Assembly (NCBI GenBank): GCA_016716665.1
Contig: JADJVH010000001.1
Location: forward strand, 372,001-436,000
Source: Candidatus Opimibacter iunctus
Lineage (GTDB): Bacteria; Bacteroidota; Bacteroidia; Chitinophagales; Saprospiraceae
Direction: 5' to 3'
Length of the DNA stretch: 64,000 nt
The position numbers were made by a program, and so were the translations under genes. The notes below the pieces were generated by a model. It was not told the origin of the DNA. It saw nothing but the letters and a program-made list of their open reading frames with translations, and did no database searches. Positions 54,414 to 61,110 of the stretch are shown here, in pieces (positions within the stretch are counted from its first letter, which is position 1; the number at the start of each line of letters is the position of its first letter).

Positions 54414-54428
54414 TAATATTACAGTTCT

Positions 54429-55061
54429 ATGCGGGCGAAAAAGCAAAAATACTACGTGGTTTGGCAAGGCCATCATCCGGGGATCTATTCTTCCTGGGAA
54501 AAGTGCAGTGCAGAAGTCAAGAATTTCCCCGGGGCGGTTTACAAATCATTTGAATCAAAAGAGGAGGCAGAAGATGCATTTCGCCACGGTGTGGAACGCA
54601 AGCCGCGGGTGTTCCAGCCGAAAACACAGAAGACAGCTTCATCCCGTAGTGGAATCATCTATGAAAGTATCAGCGTAGATGCAGCATGTAGTGGCAATCC
54701 CGGCCTCATGGAATACAGGGGTGTGCAGACTGCAGATAGGACAGAAATCTTTCATTACGGGCCCGCCAGGGATGGCACAAACAACATCGGCGAATTTCTC
54801 GCACTGGTCCATGCACTTGCCCTTTTGAATAAGCGAAACGACCATTCCACCCCTATATATTCTGACTCGAAAACGGCTATTGCCTGGGTGAAAAAGAAAA
54901 AGGCCAATACCCAGCTAAAGCCAGGCCGGCACAACGCAGAGCTTTTTGATATGATTCATCGCGCAGAGAAATGGCTGAAGGAAAATACCTGGAAAAATCC
55001 GATTCTGAAATGGGAGACAGAGATCTGGGGCGAAATTCCAGCTGACTTTGGCAGAAAATAA
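54429..55061 (+). CDS. rnhA: Ribonuclease HI with viroplasmin N-domain
   Basis: A 210-residue protein: an N-terminal caulimovirus-viroplasmin-like RNA-binding domain (KKQKYYVVWQGHHPGIYSSW), then RNase HI with its acidic residues in SVDAACSGNPG, GTNNIGEFLALVHALALLN and IYSDSKTAIAWVK. It cleaves RNA in RNA-DNA hybrids. This fused form is common in Bacteroidota. It is divergent from tatD with a 15-bp gap. Confidence 0.92.
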   Translation: MRAKKQKYYVVWQGHHPGIYSSWEKCSAEVKNFPGAVYKSFESKEEAEDAFRHGVERKPRVFQPKTQKTASSRSGIIYESISVDAACSGNPGLMEYRGVQTADRTEIFHYGPARDGTNNIGEFLALVHALALLNKRNDHSTPIYSDSKTAIAWVKKKKANTQLKPGRHNAELFDMIHRAEKWLKENTWKNPILKWETEIWGEIPADFGRK

Positions 55062-55079
55062 ATCGCCCGGAACCGGATA

Positions 55080-55637
55080 CTAGATTTTTACAAATCGCAT
55101 AGGATGATCTACATCCACTTCGCCCTTCTTTATCTTCTCGAGTTTCCTGTTGATCATCCGCCGCTTTAGAGGCTTCATGCGATCTATAAACAGGATGCCT
55201 TCAATGTGATCATATTCATGCTGGATTATCCTGGCATTAATCCCCTCAAAGGTCTCTGTGTGTTCTATCCATTGCTCATCCATATACCGGAGATGAATCA
55301 CTGGTTTGCGCTCGATATCTGCATGGATGTCAGGGATGCTCAGGCATCCTTCTTCATACATCCATAGATCGCCTGACTCATCGAGCAATTGCGCATTGAT
55401 AAATGCCTTTTTAAATCCTTTGAAATTCTTTCCGGGCTTTTCCAACTGCACGCTATCCACCACAAATAGCCGGATGTCCTTGCCGATCTGAGGAGCCGCC
55501 AGTCCCACCCCGTGGGCACTATACATCGTCTCATACATATCCTCAATAAGACCTGGCAGATCTTTATAATCGGGCCCAATAGCCTGGGCTACCTTGCGCA
55601 GTACGGTCTGCCCATATGCATAAATAGGAAGAATCAT
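55080..55637 (-). CDS. def: Peptide deformylase
   Basis: A 185-residue metalloenzyme removing N-formyl groups. All three motifs are present: GVGLAAPQIG, EEGCLSIPDI (Cys ligand) and IQHEYDHIEG (His ligands). It overlaps ruvX by 4 bp. Confidence 0.97.
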   Translation of the reverse strand: MILPIYAYGQTVLRKVAQAIGPDYKDLPGLIEDMYETMYSAHGVGLAAPQIGKDIRLFVVDSVQLEKPGKNFKGFKKAFINAQLLDESGDLWMYEEGCLSIPDIHADIERKPVIHLRYMDEQWIEHTETFEGINARIIQHEYDHIEGILFIDRMKPLKRRMINRKLEKIKKGEVDVDHPMRFVKI

Positions 55638-56047
55638 ATATGTCCTAGATATTCCTGTAAAATTAAAATAGCGCTTGTCCTGTCCAGCAAAGCCTTATCC
55701 TCCCGCTGGTGTTTCTTGAGTCCGCTCCGGCTCATGATCTCCCTGGCGTGAACAGAAGTATTACGCTCATCATGCAAGGTCACGGGGATTGCGGGGAAAG
55801 CCTTTTTCAAATCTGCAATAAACTTATCGAGCTTCTCCTTAAACCGCTTGTCACCCCAGGCTCCTTCCACAAAAGGATAACCCACAACGATTTCATCAAG
55901 TTCCTCACGACGGCCATAGGCTATGATAAAATCAAGCACGCCTGTAGTTTCCTGGGTATCAAGCCCCTGTACAATGATCTGGCTCGGATCTGTCACCGAA
56001 ATGCCGGTTCGCTTCGAACCAAAATCAATACCCATTTTCCTACCCAT
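55634..56047 (-). CDS. ruvX: Putative Holliday junction resolvase / pre-16S RNA nuclease
   Basis: A YqgF-family RNase H-fold nuclease, 137 residues from ATG 56047 (MGRKMGIDFGSKRTGIS). The frame runs further up to 56152, but the promoter box at 56055-56062 excludes that. Other motifs: EIVVGYPFVEGAWGD, HDERNTSVHAREI and DRTSAILILQEYL with the last Asp of the active site. It probably acts in 16S rRNA 5'-end maturation or recombination. Confidence 0.93.
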   Translation of the reverse strand: MGRKMGIDFGSKRTGISVTDPSQIIVQGLDTQETTGVLDFIIAYGRREELDEIVVGYPFVEGAWGDKRFKEKLDKFIADLKKAFPAIPVTLHDERNTSVHAREIMSRSGLKKHQREDKALLDRTSAILILQEYLGHI

Positions 56048-56054
56048 AATCCTG

Positions 56055-56062
56055 CAAAGATA
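56055..56062 (-). promoter_or_regulatory. TAnnTTTG promoter box for ruvX-def
   Basis: TATCTTTG on the minus strand, ending 8 bp before the chosen ruvX start, giving an almost leaderless transcript. Confidence 0.55.
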
Positions 56063-56110
56063 TAGGCATCCACGGATATCGGAAACCTTGTCCGGATGGG
56101 ATGCCCCTAT

Positions 56111-56150
56111 AAAAAAAAGAACCCCCTCCACTTGCGCGGAGAGGGGTCCC
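56111..56150 (-). terminator. Intrinsic terminator of the 1367-residue protein gene
   Basis: On the minus strand GGACCCCTCTCC pairs with GGAGGGGGTT around a short loop and runs into eight T. Confidence 0.88.
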
Positions 56151-56191
56151 ATCCCAAAAACAGTAATTCTTATTTATTGATGTTCATCCTA

Positions 56192-59100
56192 TCAGAGGAT
56201 CAACATCTTCTTAGTAGCAGTATAACCCTGGAACTGAACCTGGTAGTAGATCATTCCCTGGGCAGCAATCTGATCCTTGCTGATTTCTATCTTGTTAAGG
56301 CCCTTAACCCCTGTGATGGTTTGATTGAACAGTTGTTTTCCTGTCAGGTCAAACATCGTCAGGACCACATTACCACCTTCAGGGAGTATGTATCCGATCT
56401 GTGTGGTATTGGTGAATGGGTTAGGTTCATTCTGGAGCAATGCGAAGTCAAAATTGTCTTCTGCACCACGGAATGTCAAGCCTAGATCCATGATATCACT
56501 TTCAGTAGTATACGCTTCCGCTTGTGTTGGATTAGAAACCATTGAAATAGCTTCACTCAACTTAGCAGCGCTTCCTGCCTTCAGCACCAGTGTAAACAAT
56601 GGCTTGCTGTCATCCACATTGAGCCCTTCAGCCTTATTCCAGCTTGAAGTCAGCTTGTTGTTTTGCAACCAGCCAAAGTTATCTTCAGTTACATCCATTG
56701 CACCTGCCTTCACATCCACCAGTTGCATATCCTGACCGAGGTCAAAGGTGAACTGCATGCCTTCAATTGATTTTCCGGCGGCTGCAAAAACTGGCATTTC
56801 AAAGGTCTCGCCTGCTGCAATGGTACGGTCATCGATCACGAGATCAAACTGTTGGCCCGAACCTCTCGGTACAATGCTGCTTGCATTTGCCTTTACAGTA
56901 TTGTTTACGTCACCCACTTTGATACCATAGAAGTCAGCATGGTTTACACCCAGGGATAATGGATTGAGGATATGGTTTTCAGGCCACTCCTGCATCCATG
57001 GATTGTATGGATCAGGGAATGCATAGGTCTTATCCACAAACCTCCAGCTTGTATTGTTTGGCAGTTCGGAATAAATACCCAATATCAGTTTCCTGAGCTC
57101 TATAAGGTCAATCGCTGTGATAGATTCTGAGTTGTTAGCATCAGCAGCCAGCATCTTGTATGGACTTGTGAGATCTTTGATACCTAAAAGGTGCTTCTGG
57201 ATCTCTACAAGGTCAAGTGTGGATACACCATTCTTGTAGTCATTGTTCTTAGCCGGGCTGATGGAGTAATGACCACCTACTGGCATAGCAGGGAATGTGT
57301 ATGTTCCTGTTTGGTTAGTGCTGATTGGCAACAATGAAGAGCCATCAATCTGCACCTTTACATCCAGTACATTGTCAGCTGTTTCTGTACTTACGTTACC
57401 TGTGATCGTACCAGTCAGGTTGCCATCTTCTGGGCAAACTCCAAAGTGGTCTTCCACGATAAGGTAAGTTTCACAATATGCCTGGTTGCCAAGCGCATCC
57501 GTCACATACATATTTACAGGTACCTGGCCCTGACCTACGTCAGCACAAGTGAAGGTGCGGCTCTTGACATTTACGTCCGGAGCCAATGAGAATTCGAATG
57601 GGAATCCACAAGGACGGTAGCTGCTCGCATTGAAATCCGAAGCCCATATCGTGATCATACCAGTATCTTCAATGCCATCACCATCGGTGTCAACTGGCAT
57701 CAGGTCTGTGGATAATCCATGTATACATACAGGCACCGGTGCTTTGCATGACCTGAGGAACAGCAGTTGTTCGCGAACAGTGCGGTTACCACAGCGGTCT
57801 TCAAAGGAGTAGATGATCCTGTGGTTACCCAATGGGTATGTTGCAGAAGCATTTATCTTTCCTCCAATATTGCTGTATGGACCCCAGTCAATATCTCCGT
57901 CATTGTCAAGGTCAACTGCATAAGACCATTGAAGCAAGTTGGTCGGAGTGCAATCATCTGTAGCGGACTGAACGAGATCTAATGGTATGCCACCGCAATC
58001 AAAGTCATTGCAACGGTCGATCGTAGGCTGGTCAGTTTCAAATTCAGGGCCAAATTGATTGACCACCTTGATCACCTGAACATGTTCCCAGTAATTCACG
58101 CCGTTTACAATTCCATGATACTGCTCATACAGGCACCACTCGATCACCTTCCATGTACGAAGGATCTTAAAGCATGCACCATCCACGATCGGGAATACTA
58201 CATCTTCATGCGTTACACCAATAAGGTCGCAGGCATCTTCAGAAATGATTGGCTCGCTATATGGATATGGAAGGTCTTCAGGTTCTGTTCCTTCAGCACA
58301 CTCCACGCCATGATAATCCTGCGGCCACTCGATAGACTCTGTAGTGACTGGATCGAAATTTACAATGGTAATGCGCTGAACACACTGATCGAATCCATTG
58401 GAATCTTCAGCTCTCCAGAATCTTTCGATATAGCCTACACCGCAATTGTTGATATGGGGAACATTAGTAACGGTGATCTCCACATCACAATTGTCACGCC
58501 ACAATCCATCAGTGCCACAAACGTATCCATTCTGCGCGTAATAATTTGTAGGATCATATATACACCATTGCTGTACATCATGCTGATCACCAACCACATC
58601 ACCAAAGTCACTCAGGTCATCCAGATTGAGTGGATAATCGCAACTGATAGTAATGTTACTTGGGCAGGTAATGATTGGCTTGATCTTATCCTGCACGACT
58701 ACTTCAACCATACAATAGTTTACGTTGCCTGATGCATCTTTGACTTCCAGCTCAACCATAATCGGTCCGGCACCTGCATCGCAGCAAGCGAAAGGAACCT
58801 TAGGACGGGAGACTGTACCGTGATCCCTGCTGTCTATGATATTGTTTGGTGTTTCATCTATACCACCACCTTCTGTAGTCCAGTCAATATCAAAACATGA
58901 ATCCATCCTGCGGGCTCTGAATGTAACCCCTGAGCAGGCATCATAACTACCGTCATCAAATACTGAAGCATCAACCAGGGTCAAACCTGAAGGTCCGCCT
59001 AAGGTCAGCGATACCACAGTATGCTGGTCGCAAACGGCAACCGGTGGTGTTAAATCCTGGACAGTGATATTGAATGTACACTGCGTGGAATTGTAGCATT

Positions 59101-60295
59101 GGTCATAAGCCGTGTACGTGATCAGATTTACATCCACTGGAAGTGTAGCATAAAAACCTCCATTGGTGTTGGCAAATCCGCCTGGGTAAGCGACTGTGAC
59201 TTTGGAAATAATACCGCAAGCGTCGGAGACCACAGCTGCCGGCATCCAAATCGCTGCTGTACAATTCTGACCTGTAGTAGTGTGTGTGAAACTGGCGGGG
59301 CAGGTAATGGAAGGCCCCTGGTTATCTACAACTTCAATAATTTGTACATAGAGGGTATCTGTTTCCCCTGTGCAATGCCATTCTCTGACTGTCCAAACCC
59401 GCATGATCTTCCGTACGCATCCTACCATCGGGAAAACCAGGTCCTCATAGGTTGTCAGTGCATTGCAAAAACCTATAAAATCAGGGTATATAGGCGTACC
59501 ATCAATAGTAGGCACACCTGTACCAGGGTGAATACCATCATTCTCAGGATCAGGGATACCATCATCATCGGCATCTGCCCAATTTCCATCGCAAGCCAAC
59601 TCGGTATCATTGATGACCACTAATGAATCAGGGAAATCAATGTCCGCATAGTCAATGCGCGTGAGATAAATAGTCATTTCACAAGGCAGAGATTCATTTC
59701 CTGAATCATCCCTTGCGATATACGTCCTAGTGATCTGCTTGATGTACAGCGGATCACAAAGCAGTTCAGCCTCTTCATTGACAAGGATGATCTGTGGTGT
59801 TGCGTCACAATTGTCGGACGCTACCGGACCATCATAGTTGTACAGGTCAAGACAGGAAATGGTCATGTCTGCACATACAATCGTGGGCTTCATCTTGTCC
59901 TGTACAGTGATGTACGACCAGCAACTGTTGCCGGTGATTTCATCACGTACACTTGCGATGAGGGTCATTCCAATTTCGGCGTGTGTGACAACCGGACTAG
60001 TTGGAATGGTATCACCGTTGAGTGTATATACATACACGACAAATACACCACCTACGCATTGGGTGGTCTCCCCAATCATTGCAACCGTTACTTCAGCGGT
60101 GCAGTCTGCACCTAAGGAAACCTGAGCGCCATGGCAACCTAGCGAGCAATTACTCTGGCCAAAAGCCTGAGTTTGCCATGTGAGCGTCAGAAGTAGTAAG
60201 CTCGCTGACAGGGATTGGGACAAAAGTCTTGAATACTGTTTGAGACGTTTACGCACACCATCCCTGAGAGAAACAGAAATGTCCGTTTTCTTCAT
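56192..60295 (-). CDS. Giant type IX-secreted protein with dockerin-like module
   Basis: 1,367 residues. The signal peptide follows a basic start (about residues 23-47). Residues 50-950 are cysteine-rich HYR-like beta-sandwich modules of about 100 residues (recurring VQDKMKPTIVCAD, CTFNITVQDLTPP, CMVEVVVQDKIKPIITCP). Next come a carboxypeptidase-regulatory-like unit (GNLTGTITGNVSTETADN, about 960), dockerin-like repeats (STLDLVEIQKHLLGI, AIDLIELRKLILGI, about 1025-1075), a cohesin-like region (about 1150-1270) and a C-terminal sorting domain (LLQNEPNPFTNTTQIGYILP ... KKMLIL). Probably surface-exposed or released via type IX secretion; an adhesin or matrix role is inference. Long antisense frames within it are artefacts. 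Confidence 0.9.
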   Translation of the reverse strand: MKKTDISVSLRDGVRKRLKQYSRLLSQSLSASLLLLTLTWQTQAFGQSNCSLGCHGAQVSLGADCTAEVTVAMIGETTQCVGGVFVVYVYTLNGDTIPTSPVVTHAEIGMTLIASVRDEITGNSCWSYITVQDKMKPTIVCADMTISCLDLYNYDGPVASDNCDATPQIILVNEEAELLCDPLYIKQITRTYIARDDSGNESLPCEMTIYLTRIDYADIDFPDSLVVINDTELACDGNWADADDDGIPDPENDGIHPGTGVPTIDGTPIYPDFIGFCNALTTYEDLVFPMVGCVRKIMRVWTVREWHCTGETDTLYVQIIEVVDNQGPSITCPASFTHTTTGQNCTAAIWMPAAVVSDACGIISKVTVAYPGGFANTNGGFYATLPVDVNLITYTAYDQCYNSTQCTFNITVQDLTPPVAVCDQHTVVSLTLGGPSGLTLVDASVFDDGSYDACSGVTFRARRMDSCFDIDWTTEGGGIDETPNNIIDSRDHGTVSRPKVPFACCDAGAGPIMVELEVKDASGNVNYCMVEVVVQDKIKPIITCPSNITISCDYPLNLDDLSDFGDVVGDQHDVQQWCIYDPTNYYAQNGYVCGTDGLWRDNCDVEITVTNVPHINNCGVGYIERFWRAEDSNGFDQCVQRITIVNFDPVTTESIEWPQDYHGVECAEGTEPEDLPYPYSEPIISEDACDLIGVTHEDVVFPIVDGACFKILRTWKVIEWCLYEQYHGIVNGVNYWEHVQVIKVVNQFGPEFETDQPTIDRCNDFDCGGIPLDLVQSATDDCTPTNLLQWSYAVDLDNDGDIDWGPYSNIGGKINASATYPLGNHRIIYSFEDRCGNRTVREQLLFLRSCKAPVPVCIHGLSTDLMPVDTDGDGIEDTGMITIWASDFNASSYRPCGFPFEFSLAPDVNVKSRTFTCADVGQGQVPVNMYVTDALGNQAYCETYLIVEDHFGVCPEDGNLTGTITGNVSTETADNVLDVKVQIDGSSLLPISTNQTGTYTFPAMPVGGHYSISPAKNNDYKNGVSTLDLVEIQKHLLGIKDLTSPYKMLAADANNSESITAIDLIELRKLILGIYSELPNNTSWRFVDKTYAFPDPYNPWMQEWPENHILNPLSLGVNHADFYGIKVGDVNNTVKANASSIVPRGSGQQFDLVIDDRTIAAGETFEMPVFAAAGKSIEGMQFTFDLGQDMQLVDVKAGAMDVTEDNFGWLQNNKLTSSWNKAEGLNVDDSKPLFTLVLKAGSAAKLSEAISMVSNPTQAEAYTTESDIMDLGLTFRGAEDNFDFALLQNEPNPFTNTTQIGYILPEGGNVVLTMFDLTGKQLFNQTITGVKGLNKIEISKDQIAAQGMIYYQVQFQGYTATKKMLIL

Positions 60296-60703
60296 GAGAT
60301 CTTAGTTTTAGTTAAAAAAAAATAGTTAAGCCTATATTGAAAGAGCACCGCTAAAGGCTGTACATCTCTGGCAATAGCAATTTGTGTGATCGGTGGCTGG
60401 ATGCAGAAATGCCGCATTCCGCCAGCTAGGCTTATTATCGTTCAGGAAGGTCAGGTGGTCAGGAAAAGCAATTTATCTCCGGTTCTAACATGAAATAAAT
60501 TGTAACCTGTACTATTATCTAAATCAGCATGTAACAGATTAGAAAAATCTTTAATGCCAGTACAAATATAGATTAGTGATAATATGATGTAATACCCCGA
60601 AAGAGGTATTTTTTACATTAGTCAGATATGTTATTTGTAATATCCTATTATTCTGTTGTTTATATAGATATAAAAACATTAACTATAACAAATTTATTAT
60701 CAG
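60296..60703. other. Upstream region of the giant secreted protein gene
   Basis: No gene. TATATTTG on the minus strand at 60563-60570 is a TAnnTTTG promoter candidate, implying a leader of about 260 nt. AATACC/GGTATT near 60590-60613 can form a small hairpin. The rest is A/T-rich without visible structure. Confidence 0.5.
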
Positions 60704-60707
60704 GGGA

Positions 60708-60738
60708 TAAAAAAAACCCCCTCAATGAGGGGGTTTTC
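60708..60738 (-). terminator. Intrinsic terminator of the second secreted protein gene
   Basis: CCCCCTC (60717-60723) pairs with GAGGGGG (60727-60733); on the minus strand eight T follow, 50 bp beyond the sorting-domain stop. Confidence 0.9.
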
Positions 60739-60789
60739 CCAAAAAGTAACGTCGTCAGGCCGATTGAAAGACCCTGCGTCTCAAAAAAA

Positions 60790-61110
60790 CTAGTCGTTTG
60801 TAAAGCTCATTTTGTGCGTAAAACTGGCATTTGGCGTATATAAGGTATAGTAATAAACCCCGGCAACACCTAAATCCCGGTTGCGTATCGTGATTTCATT
60901 GATTCCGGTCGTACCGTTGGCCTCCCTGGTCAATATCTGCCTGCCGGTAAGGTCATGGATCACCAGGGTTACCTTTTCATCCCTTGGCAGCGCATAGCGT
61001 ATGATCGTATGGTCACTGAATGGATTTGGAATATTCTGGAACAACTGGTATTCATTGGAAGTCACCACCTCATGGCTTTCAGATGCCAATGTCACCTGTC
61101 TTACAGTCAC
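60790..61110 (-). pseudogene. Severed type IX sorting domain of the adjacent gene
   Basis: In the same frame as the gene to the right, directly after its TGA, lie 106 codons encoding a complete sorting domain: LFQNIPNPFSDHTIIRYALP, VTLVIHDLTGRQILT, GINEITIRN and a final basic strand (ASFTHKMSFTND). The first codon is GTG, but the domain has no function alone and no signal peptide. It is the natural C-terminus of the upstream protein, cut off by one nonsense codon. Confidence 0.85.

Noticed and set aside
58055..58732. 225-codon antisense frame inside the giant secreted protein gene, and another at 59099-59623
   Set aside because: Antisense shadows of a repetitive coding sequence with clear sense-strand domains.
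60590..60613. Small hairpin AATACC/GGTATT with T-run as a terminator
   Set aside because: No plus-strand gene ends upstream of it; more likely chance in A/T-rich DNA or part of the leader on the other strand.
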